Origin: Paraburkholderia diazotrophica
Lineage (GTDB): Bacteria; Pseudomonadota; Gammaproteobacteria; Burkholderiales; Burkholderiaceae
Assembly (NCBI RefSeq): GCF_900108945.1
Contig: NZ_FNYE01000010.1
Span: 62,001 to 126,000 of the forward strand
Length of the DNA: 64,000 bases
Reading direction: 5' to 3'
Part shown: in pieces, positions 1 to 8,439 of the stretch
Numbering within the stretch: the first letter of the stretch is position 1
Layout of the letters: each line of letters opens with the position of its first letter
Notes under the pieces: generated by a model
What the model was told of the DNA's origin: nothing
Database searches by the model: none
Seen by the model: the letters and a program-made list of their open reading frames with translations, nothing else
Made by a program: the position numbers and the translations under genes

Positions 1-5
1 CGTCT

Positions 6-35
6 GGTTTACCTCTACTCCCTGCGAGGTAGACC
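6..35. repeat. Inverted repeat at the left edge
   Basis: Bases 6-15 (GGTTTACCTC) pair with 26-35 (GAGGTAGACC) over ten positions including one G-T pair, with a ten-base loop. It lies upstream of the sigma-54 activator gene. It could be the end of an upstream transcript or an activator-binding site for a divergent operon outside the window. There is no T-run, so a classical terminator is not supported. Confidence 0.45.
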
Positions 36-56
36 ATCGAGGCTGATTGTCAGGCC

Positions 57-82
57 GAAGCCGATTGCCAATAATCGGCTTC
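57..82. terminator. Perfect 10-bp hairpin, terminator-like without a T-run
   Basis: GAAGCCGATT (57-66) and AATCGGCTTC (73-82) are perfect reverse complements around a six-base loop. The hairpin sits 58 bases upstream of the regulator start. It may end a transcript entering from the left or act as an operator; the absence of a following T-run leaves both open. Confidence 0.4.
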
Positions 83-139
83 AGTGTGGCGCACCTGTCC
101 GCATGTCGGTGCGTCCGTGACTTCTCGGAGATGTTCACC

Positions 140-2188
140 ATGTCGTCATGCCAGCCGCTCGCGGGAAAGAGTAACCGGGTCGAAGCCATCATGCGCGAGC
201 GCCTTGGCGCATTCGCCCCGAGCGCGCCCGTCGTGCGCTCCTGGACGCGCTGCGTCGAACACTACGGTCTCGATCCCGACGCGTGTATCCCGCCGCCCGT
301 GATGACGAGTGCGGAACTCGCGCTGCGCCGCGAGCAGAACGCTGATCTCGTCGATTGTGCGAAGCTCGAAATGGCGACGCTCTATCAGCAGCTCGGCGAC
401 TCCGAGCTCGCCGTCGTCATGACGGATGCCGATGGCGTGATCCTGCATCTCGCGTCGTCGCCCGAGTTCGCCAGCGAAGTCGAAGACTGGGGACTGTGCG
501 CCGGCGCCATATGGAACGAGCGCGAAGCGGGCACCAACGGCATGGGCACCTGTCTCGCCGAAGGCGAGCCTGTCGCCGTGCGCCAGCGCGAGCACTTCTA
601 CAGCCGCTATGGCACGCTGACCTGCGCGGCCGCGCCCGTACTCGACGAACGCGGATCGATCGCGGGCGTGCTGGACGTCACGAGCCGCTCGCCCCTGTTG
701 CAGCAGCACTCGCTCGTGCTCGTCGGCATGTCCCGGCAGATGGTCGAGAACCGCCTGCTCGATGCACGTCATACGCACGCGTATCGTATCCAGTTTCACA
801 GCCGCCCTGAGTTCGTCGGCACCTTGCATGCGGGCAAGCTGACCGTCGGCGAAGACGGCGCGATACTCGGCGCGAACCGCAGCGCGCTCGTGCAACTCGG
901 CTTCGTGTCGCTCGACGCGATCGCGGGCAAATCGATCACCGACATCTTCAATGCTTCTCTCGAGGAGATCGTCGCGCGCAGTGCACGCAGTTCGTTTTAT
1001 CCCATCGCGATCTATCGCACGCATGCGTCGAGCCGCTTCTTCGTGGTCGCTCAGGAGCCGCGCGATCGCGCCGCGCGCGAAGCCATCGCACCGGCGCAGC
1101 GGGCCGCGTCGAACGACGACACGGCTGCCACGGGCGCCCGGCGTCTGGCACGCGCGACGCGGACAACGGGCGCGTCGGGTGCGTCGGTTGCGGGCACGGT
1201 GCGCGTCGAATTCGGCGACGCGCAGATCGCCAGTCAGTTCGATCTCGGCGCACGCGTGATCGATCGCGGCATCGCCGTGCTCGTGCATGGCGAGACAGGC
1301 AGCGGAAAGGAAGTGTTCGCCCATGCGCTGCACGCGGCAAGCGAGCGCGGCAATGGCCCGTTCGTCGCAGTCAACTGTGCTTCGTTGCCTGAACACCTGA
1401 TCGAAAGCGAGCTGTTCGGCTACCGCGCGGGCGCCTTCACGGGCGCGCAACGCGAAGGACGGCGCGGCAAGATTCTGCAAGCCGATGGCGGCACGCTCTT
1501 TCTCGATGAGATCGGCGATATGCCGCTCGCGTTGCAGGCGCGTCTGTTGCGCGTCCTCGAAGAACGCGAAGTGACGCCGCTCGGTTCCGAAACCGTCGTC
1601 AAGGTGGACTTCCAGCTCGTCAGCGCAAGCCACCGCGATCTCGCGGAACTGGTCGAAAGCGGCCAGTTCCGCGAGGATCTGTATTACCGGCTCAATGGCG
1701 TGATGCTGGAGCTTCCCCCGCTGCGCGCGCGCAAGGACAAGCTCGCACTGATCCGTCATCTGCTGGAAAAAGAGCAGACCCCTGCTCCACGGCTTTCAGC
1801 GGACGTACGGCAGATTCTGCTCGATTGCGACTGGCCCGGGAATATCCGCCAGTTGCGCAACGTGCTGCGTACCGCGGCCGTCCTCTGCAACGGCGATGAG
1901 CTCACCGCGGCCCATCTGCCCGCGTGGCTCGTGCAGCGTGACAAGAACCTGCATCGCCCACGACCGGGCAGCCCCGCAGCGCCACTGCCCGAGAGCGACG
2001 AAGCGGCCGACGCGGAAGACGAAATGGACGCCGCTGCGCCGCTCAATGCGATTCTGCAGGCCGAACGCGAAGCGCTGCTCGCGCTGCTCGACAAGCATCG
2101 CTGGAACGTGAGCCAGGTCGCCATCGCACTCGGCATCACGCGCAATACGCTCTACCGGAAGATGAAGCGCGTCCACATCAAGACCTGA
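140..2188 (+). CDS. AcoR-type sigma-54-dependent transcriptional activator
   Basis: A 682-residue activator of sigma-54 promoters. A GAF-like sensor region (about residues 70-190) and a PAS-like stretch precede the AAA+ domain. That domain shows Walker A GETGSGKE near residue 384, the sigma-54 contact motif GAFTGA at 431-436 and the Walker B-like FLDEIGD. A Fis-type helix-turn-helix occupies the last 45 residues. The ATG at 140 is preferred over the open frame from 47 because GGAG lies nine bases before it. AcoR relatives sense small carbon compounds and activate a neighbouring dehydrogenase operon. No sigma-54 promoter was recognised in the window, so the target is probably to the left. The effector is unknown. 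Confidence 0.88.
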   Translation: MSSCQPLAGKSNRVEAIMRERLGAFAPSAPVVRSWTRCVEHYGLDPDACIPPPVMTSAELALRREQNADLVDCAKLEMATLYQQLGDSELAVVMTDADGVILHLASSPEFASEVEDWGLCAGAIWNEREAGTNGMGTCLAEGEPVAVRQREHFYSRYGTLTCAAAPVLDERGSIAGVLDVTSRSPLLQQHSLVLVGMSRQMVENRLLDARHTHAYRIQFHSRPEFVGTLHAGKLTVGEDGAILGANRSALVQLGFVSLDAIAGKSITDIFNASLEEIVARSARSSFYPIAIYRTHASSRFFVVAQEPRDRAAREAIAPAQRAASNDDTAATGARRLARATRTTGASGASVAGTVRVEFGDAQIASQFDLGARVIDRGIAVLVHGETGSGKEVFAHALHAASERGNGPFVAVNCASLPEHLIESELFGYRAGAFTGAQREGRRGKILQADGGTLFLDEIGDMPLALQARLLRVLEEREVTPLGSETVVKVDFQLVSASHRDLAELVESGQFREDLYYRLNGVMLELPPLRARKDKLALIRHLLEKEQTPAPRLSADVRQILLDCDWPGNIRQLRNVLRTAAVLCNGDELTAAHLPAWLVQRDKNLHRPRPGSPAAPLPESDEAADAEDEMDAAAPLNAILQAEREALLALLDKHRWNVSQVAIALGITRNTLYRKMKRVHIKT

Positions 2189-2219
2189 CGCGCCTCGCCT
2201 TTTTCATAACGCGCCGCGC

Positions 2220-2990
2220 TCAGTTCGGCTGGCTTGTCTGCATCTCCTGCGCTGCGATGCCGCGATCGATACGCGTTGCGCGAGGCCATTTGCGCGACGG
2301 TCCGCCGATCAGCTCCGTCAACTCGCTGATGCTGTCGATCACGCGGATGCACGGCAGTTCGGACACGGGATGGTCGCCGCTGTAGCCATAGCTCACGCAC
2401 ACCATCGGCATGCCAGCGGCCTGGGCGGCCAGTGCATCCGTCGCGCAATCGCCGACGAAAAGCGTATGCGCCGGGTCGACGCCCAGCGCTTCGCACGCAT
2501 GCAGCAGCGGCTCGGGATCGGGCTTGCGCGGCAAGCGCGTATCCCCGTCGACGACCATGTCGAACCACGTCTGCAAGCCGAAGCGCCACATCAGCGGATC
2601 GACGAAACGCGATTCCGTGTTGGTGACCACGCCGAGCTTGAGTCCCATCTCGCGCAGACTGTCGAGCGTCGCCTCGGCGCCCGGATAGAGCCGCGTCAGC
2701 TGGTCCCCGTCGCGGCAGATCTGGTGGTAGCACGTCTCGTAGCGGCGCAGCACGAGATCGAGCGTCGCGGGACGCGCGTCGACACCCAGCAGCGTCAGCG
2801 CGCGATCGACGAGAATCTCCGAGCCGCCGCCGATCAACGTCTGCGCAACGCCTGGCGCGAGCAAAGGAAAGCCGTTCTCGGCCAGCGCCCGGTTGAGCGC
2901 ATTGCCGATATCCGGCGACGTATGCAACAGCGTGCCATCGAGATCGAACAGCACCGCATCGATCGGCAGATTGCGCGGCATGACTTGCAT
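2220..2990 (-). CDS. cbbZ: Phosphoglycolate phosphatase (HAD family)
   Basis: A 256-residue haloacid-dehalogenase-type phosphatase. The nucleophile motif DLDGTL lies near residue 16, VVTNTESR is motif II, and FVGDCATD is the acidic motif. This is the Gph/CbbZ family, which removes phosphate from 2-phosphoglycolate made by RuBisCO oxygenation. It is the last gene of a minus-strand run cbbF-cbbP-cbbZ, 43 bases after the phosphoribulokinase gene, and that context makes the CbbZ role more likely than a generic HAD role. AGGAGA lies ahead of the ATG at 2990. It ends 31 bases from the convergent activator gene with no clear terminator between. Confidence 0.85.
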   Translation of the reverse strand: MQVMPRNLPIDAVLFDLDGTLLHTSPDIGNALNRALAENGFPLLAPGVAQTLIGGGSEILVDRALTLLGVDARPATLDLVLRRYETCYHQICRDGDQLTRLYPGAEATLDSLREMGLKLGVVTNTESRFVDPLMWRFGLQTWFDMVVDGDTRLPRKPDPEPLLHACEALGVDPAHTLFVGDCATDALAAQAAGMPMVCVSYGYSGDHPVSELPCIRVIDSISELTELIGGPSRKWPRATRIDRGIAAQEMQTSQPN

Positions 2991-3033
2991 GTCTGTGTCT
3001 CCTGTTGACGGTTGGAATGTCCCCGCAGACGGT

Positions 3034-3906
3034 TCAGGCCGCCCGTTTCTGACGGTCGATCATCTGCAGGATCATGGGTGTGAAGATCAATTGCATCGCG
3101 AGTCCCATCTTGCCGCCCGGCACGACGATCACGTTCGGCCGGCTCATGAACGAGTCGTGCAGCATCGTGAGCAGATACGGAAAGTCGATGCCCTTCGGGT
3201 TGGCGAAGCGGATCACGACAAAGCTCTCGTCGGCGCTCGGAATGTCGCGTGCGGTGAAAGGATTCGATGTATCCACGGTCGGCACGCGCTGGAAGTTCAC
3301 ATGCGTGCGGCTGAACTGCGGACAGATATGGTGAGCGTAGTCGGGCATCCGGCGCAGGATCGTGTCCATCACGGCTTCCTGCGAATAGCCGCGCAGCGTC
3401 TTGTCGCGATGCAGCTTCTGAATCCACTCGAGGTTGATGATGGGTACGACGCCCACCAGCAGGTCAGCGTGTTGCGCCACATCGATGCCGCGTCCGACGA
3501 AGCCGCCGTGCAGCCCCTCGTAAAAGAGCAGATCCGTGGGCGGCGCGATGTCCTCCCACGGCGAGAACGTGCCCGGCTCCTGGCCGTACTCAGCGGCTTG
3601 GGCCTCGTCGTGCAGGTATTTGCGCACGCGCCCCCGGCCCGTCGCCGCATATTCGCTGAACAGCGCCGCGAGCTCCTCCAGCAGGTTTGCTTCCGGGCCG
3701 AAGTGGCTGAACTGACGGCGGCTCTCTTCCGCCTCCTTCATCGCGGCGCGCATTCCTGCGCGGTCGAAGCGATGAAACGCGTCTCCTTCGACGATCTGCG
3801 CATTGAGCTTTTCACGGCGGAAGATGTGCTGGAAGCTGTTCATCACGGTCGTCGTCCCTGCTCCACTCGAACCCGTGACGGCAACAATCGGATGTCTGAT
3901 CGACAT
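3034..3906 (-). CDS. cbbP: Phosphoribulokinase
   Basis: A 290-residue enzyme that uses ATP to convert ribulose 5-phosphate to ribulose 1,5-bisphosphate, the RuBisCO substrate. The P-loop GSSGAGTTTV is at residues 12-21, followed by VEGDAFHRFDR and the FYEGLHGG segment typical of the octameric proteobacterial enzyme. The length matches proteobacterial CbbP. It begins 14 bases after cbbF and is probably cotranscribed with it. The only known role of this enzyme is in the Calvin cycle, so RuBisCO should be encoded elsewhere in the genome. Confidence 0.95.
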   Translation of the reverse strand: MSIRHPIVAVTGSSGAGTTTVMNSFQHIFRREKLNAQIVEGDAFHRFDRAGMRAAMKEAEESRRQFSHFGPEANLLEELAALFSEYAATGRGRVRKYLHDEAQAAEYGQEPGTFSPWEDIAPPTDLLFYEGLHGGFVGRGIDVAQHADLLVGVVPIINLEWIQKLHRDKTLRGYSQEAVMDTILRRMPDYAHHICPQFSRTHVNFQRVPTVDTSNPFTARDIPSADESFVVIRFANPKGIDFPYLLTMLHDSFMSRPNVIVVPGGKMGLAMQLIFTPMILQMIDRQKRAA

Positions 3907-3920
3907 GGTGTCACTCCCGC

Positions 3921-5099
3921 CTACACGCGCGCTTCAGGACGAAAGAGCGAGCGCTCGTTGAAGAGCGGTGACGTGAACGGCGCATCCTCGCCACGCTCGT
4001 GTTCGCGGTGGTAGCGTTCGATGCGCTCGACTTCGCGCTGCGTGCCGAAAAACATCGGCGTGCTCGCCTGCATATCGCCCTGCACGTCAAGAATGCGCGC
4101 ACGTCCCGTGCTGGCGAGTCCCCCCGCCTGCTCGACGAGCCATGCAAGTGACTGCGCCTGGTACAGCAGAGGCGCACGCGCGGCTCGCGGCGTTCGACGG
4201 CTCTCGCGCGGGAAAAGACACAAGCCGCCGCTCATCAGCGTGCGATGCGTATCGGCCGCGAGCGATGCGCTCCAGCGCGTGTCGAAGTCACGCTGACGCA
4301 CGCCCCCGCTGCCGTCGCGGCATTCGCGCATGTAACGCTGCACGGGCGGCTCCCAGAAGCGCTCGTTGCCGCCGTTGATGGCCAGTACCGCGCCCTGTTC
4401 GGGAATGCGCAGCGCCTGATGCGTCAACACGAACTCGTCGCGCTCGCGGCAGAGGGTGAAACCGTGCGTGCCGCGCCCGATGGTGATCACCATCATCGTC
4501 AAGGGTCCAAACAGTGCGTAGCCAGCGGCAAGCTGCTTCGTGCCCGTGATCGCGCATCCTCCCGCGGCGCTTGCAGCACCCGCGAGGCGCAGCGAGAAAA
4601 CGGTGCCGAGTGCATCGTTCGATCCTGCATTCGCGGTGCCGTCGAGCGGGTCGGCAAAGAGCACATAGCGCCCCGCCGACGTCGTGCGCACGGATTCGAC
4701 ACCAGCCGAGACCATGCCCGCGACTTCCGAGCCGCGTTCATACATCACGGCTAGCACGTCATGCGCGCCCGTATCGGGCGCCGTGTGATTCGAACGCGCG
4801 TGTGCTGCATGGACGGCTTGCTGTCCGCTGATCGCACCCCGCCCGATGCGGGCAGCGATGATCTTCACCGCCTGCGCGATTTCGTCGATCACAGCGCAAA
4901 GCCCGGCAGCGTCGGCGGCGTGCACGACGCCTGGCGCCTGCGAGCGGCGAGGAGCGAGATGCGCGGCAAGGAAACTCGACAGCGTCGGTTGCACGGCGCG
5001 CTCAACGGCTGCGAAATCGTCGTTGTCGCGCTCGCCGCAGTCGTCGTTCGCGACGCCGACCGGGGGCGCCTGTTCGCCTGGTTCAATTCGTGCATTCAT
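3921..5099 (-). CDS. cbbF: Fructose-1,6-bisphosphatase, class I
   Basis: A 392-residue class I FBPase. It carries the metal-binding motif DPLDGTAN (DPLDGSSN in most relatives) and the C-terminal EQAGG-A--G signature with the downstream substrate-binding part. It removes the 1-phosphate of fructose bisphosphate; many CbbF enzymes also act on sedoheptulose bisphosphate. The frame extends to 5144, but the ATG at 5099 is directly preceded by GAGGT and is the better start. It is the first gene of the minus-strand cbbFPZ run and diverges from cbbR across a 133-base gap with a candidate CbbR site. Confidence 0.92.
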   Translation of the reverse strand: MNARIEPGEQAPPVGVANDDCGERDNDDFAAVERAVQPTLSSFLAAHLAPRRSQAPGVVHAADAAGLCAVIDEIAQAVKIIAARIGRGAISGQQAVHAAHARSNHTAPDTGAHDVLAVMYERGSEVAGMVSAGVESVRTTSAGRYVLFADPLDGTANAGSNDALGTVFSLRLAGAASAAGGCAITGTKQLAAGYALFGPLTMMVITIGRGTHGFTLCRERDEFVLTHQALRIPEQGAVLAINGGNERFWEPPVQRYMRECRDGSGGVRQRDFDTRWSASLAADTHRTLMSGGLCLFPRESRRTPRAARAPLLYQAQSLAWLVEQAGGLASTGRARILDVQGDMQASTPMFFGTQREVERIERYHREHERGEDAPFTSPLFNERSLFRPEARV

Positions 5100-5194
5100 G
5101 GTGACCTCGATCGTCCGTTGCTTGCGATGACGGCTGGCAATCACAGTAAGCCAGCCATCTGTCGAGAGAAATTCAGATATTTTTATTTGCGCTT

Positions 5195-5207
5195 TAAGCG
5201 ACGCTTA
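5195..5207. promoter_or_regulatory. Palindrome fitting the CbbR box TNA-N7-TNA
   Basis: TAAGCG-A-CGCTTA is a perfect 13-base palindrome between divergent cbbR and cbbF. It matches the TNA-N7-TNA pattern of CbbR and other LysR sites. It lies 25 bases upstream of the cbbR start. The AT-rich flank at 5171-5190 could hold the cbbF promoter. The match to the motif is visible; the function is inferred from position. Confidence 0.5.
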
Positions 5208-5232
5208 TCTGTCGCTGGATGGAGTGCCGATC

Positions 5233-6204
5233 ATGCTCAACCTGCTTCGCAACCTCACGCTGCGCCAGTTGCAAATCTTCTCGGCGGCCTCTCAATACGA
5301 GAGCTTCGCCCGCGCCGCAGACGATCTGCATCTGACACAGCCCGCCGTCTCCATGCAGATCAAGCAGCTCGAAGAGGCGATCGGCTTGCCGCTCTTCGAA
5401 CGCATCGGACGGCGGATCACGCTCACCGAGGCGGGCGCGACGCTGTCGCATCACGCGAAGCGGATCCTGGGCGACATCAGGAACGCCGAAGATGCGATGC
5501 GCTCGCTTTCGTCGGCCGATAGCGGAACCATCTCCATCGGTCTCGTCAGTTCGGCGCGATACTTCGTCCCTCGCCAGATCGCGCGCTATGCGGAGCGTCA
5601 TCCGAAAGTCGATATCCGCTTCCTGATCGGCAAACGCGATGTGCTGCTGCGCCAGTTGCAGGACAACGCAATCGATCTCGCCGTGATGGGGCGACCGCCC
5701 GTCGACTTCGACGCGCACTGCGAACCGCTCGCGTACAACCCGCATGTGATTGCCGCGAGCGTGACTCATCCGTTCGTCGATGCAGCGTGCTTCGACTTGC
5801 ACGAATTGCGCCATGACACGTTTCTGATGCGCGAGCCCGGCTCCGACACGGCCGTCGTCGCAGCCGATATGTTCCAGCATCATCTCTTCACACCGGCCCG
5901 CACGCTGGCGCTCGACAGCCACGAGACCGTCAAGCAGGCCGTGATGGCGGGCATGGGCGTAAGCGTGCTGCCGCTGCACACGCTGCGGCTCGAACTGCTG
6001 GCGCGAGAGGTGTCGGTTCTGCGCGTGAACGGCACGCCCATCGATCGCGTCTGGCACGTCGTCCACATGAACGCAAAACAACTATCGCCGACCTGCTCCG
6101 CCTTCAGGCGCTTTCTGATCGAGAAAACGGGCGCCTGGCTCGAAGGCCAGTTCGCGGAGCTCACGCCGCCCCCGCACGCTGCGAGTCCGTTCGTGCAGAC
6201 ATGA
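5233..6204 (+). CDS. cbbR: CbbR, LysR-type regulator of Calvin-cycle genes
   Basis: A 323-residue LysR-family regulator. The N-terminal winged helix-turn-helix (LTLRQLQIF ... LTQPAVSMQIKQLEE, residues 8-50) and the substrate-binding-like effector domain show the usual CbbR features. CbbR activates cbb operons in response to metabolites such as RuBP or PEP. The ATG at 5233 is chosen over the GTG at 5224 because GGAG (5221-5224) is correctly spaced only for the ATG. It is divergent from cbbFPZ and in the same direction as the mptG-mtdB-mch genes that start 193 bases later. Confidence 0.9.
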   Translation: MLNLLRNLTLRQLQIFSAASQYESFARAADDLHLTQPAVSMQIKQLEEAIGLPLFERIGRRITLTEAGATLSHHAKRILGDIRNAEDAMRSLSSADSGTISIGLVSSARYFVPRQIARYAERHPKVDIRFLIGKRDVLLRQLQDNAIDLAVMGRPPVDFDAHCEPLAYNPHVIAASVTHPFVDAACFDLHELRHDTFLMREPGSDTAVVAADMFQHHLFTPARTLALDSHETVKQAVMAGMGVSVLPLHTLRLELLAREVSVLRVNGTPIDRVWHVVHMNAKQLSPTCSAFRRFLIEKTGAWLEGQFAELTPPPHAASPFVQT

Positions 6205-6386
6205 AGCAGAATGTCACCGATTCTGCACAAGGTTCGACTGCACACTTTCCTTCGCGACGGATGTTCTTCCAGAAGCACACACTGCGTTCGCACACAGTCT
6301 TGCAGGCGCTCATCGTTGCGTGCGCCTCCTATGGCATGACGCTTGCGTTTCAGGTCCCCGACAACGATGACCCGTCATGGGATTGA
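6201..6386 (+). CDS. Possible small protein, 61 residues, uncertain
   Basis: This open frame starts in a four-base ATGA overlap with the cbbR stop and ends 11 bases before the mptG start. The product has a short hydrophobic middle (VLQALIVACASYGMTLAF) after a basic region, so a single membrane segment is possible. No family is recognised and no independent ribosome-binding site is seen. It may be chance; the overlap with cbbR and the fit to the gap are the only support. Confidence 0.25.
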   Translation: MKQNVTDSAQGSTAHFPSRRMFFQKHTLRSHTVLQALIVACASYGMTLAFQVPDNDDPSWD

Positions 6387-6397
6387 GGAACGCGCAT

Positions 6398-7420
6398 ATG
6401 AGCCGATATGGCATCGCTGAATCGACGGCGAAACACACTAGCATCGTCACCGTGAATGCTCCCGGACGCCTGCATCTGGGATTCCTCGATCCGGGCGCGT
6501 CGCTCGGCCGGCGCTTCGGCAGTCTCGGGCTCGTGATCGACGGCATCAGCACGACACTCGACGCGCGCCTTTCCTCGGACGATGAGGATCACTACACGGC
6601 TGTGCCTTCCGCGTGCGATGAGTTGCCGCGTATTCAAGCCCACATCGAAACGCTGCGCAATCTGACGGGCATCGACGCACCCATCGATGTGCGATTGCAG
6701 CGCACGTTGCCGGCTCATGCGGGTCTCGGTTCCGGCACGCAACTGGCGCTCACCGTCGGCCATGCGTTCGCCCGCCTGCACGGTCTCGACATGAGCGCAG
6801 CGCAGCTCGCACCAGCACTTGCGCGCGGTGCGCGTTCGGGTGTGGGTATCGCCGGGTTCGAGCGCGGCGGCCTGATCGTCGATGGCGGTCCACGCGGGCC
6901 GGGTATCTTGCCGCCTGTGCTGTCGCGCTTCGACTTCCCATCCGCATGGCGCGTGATGCTCGTCTTCGACGATTCACGCACAGGGCTCTCAGGGCCGGCG
7001 GAGCGCGAGGCGCTCGCCGCGTTGCCGCCGTTTCCGCAGGCGCTCGCTGCGCACGCGTGTCACCTCACGATGATGCAGATCCTGCCCGCCGTCGCCGAAC
7101 ATGAGTTCGCGCCATTCGCGCAGGGCGTGAGCGCGCTGCAGGACGGCATCGGCCGCTACTTCGCGAAGTCGCAGGGCGGCATCTATACGAGCCCCGATGT
7201 CGGGCGCGCACTCGACTGGATCGGCGCGCGCTATTGCGCGGGCGTCGGTCAGAGTTCATGGGGACCGACAGGCTTCGCGATCATGGAATCGCAGGAAGAA
7301 GCAGAACACGCATTGCGCTCCGCGCGTGACGCGAATGCGATTGGAGCCGGGCTGCGAGTCGAGATAGTCAGAGGACTCAACTCGGGCGCCACCGTCAGCT
7401 GGGCGTCCGCCCAGGATTGA
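6398..7420 (+). CDS. mptG: Beta-ribofuranosylaminobenzene 5'-phosphate synthase
   Basis: A 340-residue GHMP-kinase-like protein that catalyses the first committed step of methanopterin synthesis. It joins 4-hydroxybenzoate or 4-aminobenzoate to PRPP with loss of CO2 or equivalent and pyrophosphate. Visible family segments are PGRLHLGFLD near residue 20, HAGLGSGTQLAL near 110 and GRSGVGIAGF-like text (RSGVGIAGFERGG). The start at 6398 is set by GAGGA eight bases upstream; the frame itself opens at 6377. It leads the H4MPT gene run mptG-mtdB-mch and is the marker gene for H4MPT-producing bacteria. Confidence 0.92.
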   Translation: MSRYGIAESTAKHTSIVTVNAPGRLHLGFLDPGASLGRRFGSLGLVIDGISTTLDARLSSDDEDHYTAVPSACDELPRIQAHIETLRNLTGIDAPIDVRLQRTLPAHAGLGSGTQLALTVGHAFARLHGLDMSAAQLAPALARGARSGVGIAGFERGGLIVDGGPRGPGILPPVLSRFDFPSAWRVMLVFDDSRTGLSGPAEREALAALPPFPQALAAHACHLTMMQILPAVAEHEFAPFAQGVSALQDGIGRYFAKSQGGIYTSPDVGRALDWIGARYCAGVGQSSWGPTGFAIMESQEEAEHALRSARDANAIGAGLRVEIVRGLNSGATVSWASAQD

Positions 7421-7443
7421 TCCATCCTGTTTGCCGAGGAAAC

Positions 7444-8364
7444 ATGGAACGCCAACACATTCTCCACATGTTCACGCCGGGACGGCAGATGAGCCCGTTC
7501 GACGTGAACATGGCCGTCGATGCCGGATATCAGGTCGTCGTGCCATACACCGATGTCGACGTGAAGATGATCGGCCCGCTCACCCAGGACGCGATTTTCT
7601 CGCGCGGCCCCAAGGGTGTCGCGCATACGGGCATCTTTATCGGCGGACGCGACGTGATGCTCGCGACGGACATGCTGCGCCTGTCTCGCGAAGCGATGGT
7701 GCCGCCGTTCGAAATCTCCGTGTTTGCCGACCCCAGCGGATCGTTCACGACGGCAGCCGCGCTCGTCGCGAGCGTCGAATCGCAATTGCGCAGCGCCTTC
7801 GATACCGGCCTCGACGGCAAGCACGTTCTCGTCTTCGGCGGAACGGGTCCCGTCGGCCTGATCGCGGGCGTGCTGGCTGTACAGGCCGGCGCGCGCGTGT
7901 CGCTGGCGAGCAGCCGTGGGCTCGCCGCCGCACACGATGCATGTGAGCGCGCCGGGGCGCATTTTGGCACCACACTCGAAGGCGCCGATGCGAGCACGGC
8001 GGACGCGCTCGATTCGATCTTGAAGTCGGTCGACGTCGTCTTTGCGACGGCCGCTGCCGGTGTCGAAGTGATGAGCACGCAGCAGGTGAACCGCGCGGCG
8101 CGCCTGCTCGTCGCCGCGGATGTCAACGCAGTGCCGCCCGCGGGCATTGCAGGCGTCGGCGTGATGGACAACGGCAAGCGCATCGGTCAGCACGGCGCGC
8201 TCGGCATCGGTGCGCTCGCGATCGGCAACGTCAAATATGAAGTGCAGCAGCGACTGTTCATGCAGATGCTCGCGTCGAAGCAAAAGGTCTATCTGGGCTT
8301 CGAGGATGCGCTCGAGATGGCCCGGCGCGTCGTCAGCGAACGTTCGTCGCTTGCTGCGGCTTGA
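7444..8364 (+). CDS. mtdB: NAD(P)-dependent methylene-H4MPT dehydrogenase
   Basis: A 306-residue cytoplasmic enzyme that oxidises methylene-H4MPT to methenyl-H4MPT, reducing NAD or NADP. The N-terminal MSPFDVNMAVDAGY segment is characteristic of the MtdA/MtdB family. The Rossmann glycine motif FGGTGPVGL is near residue 131. Its position between mptG and mch favours MtdB over MtdA, although the two are close relatives and substrate preference cannot be read with certainty. The start at 7444 follows GAGGA; the upstream in-frame ATG at 7417 overlaps mptG and lacks such a site. Confidence 0.9.
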   Translation: MERQHILHMFTPGRQMSPFDVNMAVDAGYQVVVPYTDVDVKMIGPLTQDAIFSRGPKGVAHTGIFIGGRDVMLATDMLRLSREAMVPPFEISVFADPSGSFTTAAALVASVESQLRSAFDTGLDGKHVLVFGGTGPVGLIAGVLAVQAGARVSLASSRGLAAAHDACERAGAHFGTTLEGADASTADALDSILKSVDVVFATAAAGVEVMSTQQVNRAARLLVAADVNAVPPAGIAGVGVMDNGKRIGQHGALGIGALAIGNVKYEVQQRLFMQMLASKQKVYLGFEDALEMARRVVSERSSLAAA

Positions 8365-8439
8365 TGTCGTCATGACGCCCGCCGCCGTCGTCGCGCGCGG
8401 CGACGATCACATCCATCGACACCATCAGGAAGCCAGGCC

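Noticed and set aside
146..1759. 537-codon minus-strand frame opposite the sigma-54 activator
   Set aside because: Its product is rich in Arg, Ala and His with no domain, as expected from antisense reading of a GC-rich gene; the plus strand carries clear AAA+ motifs.
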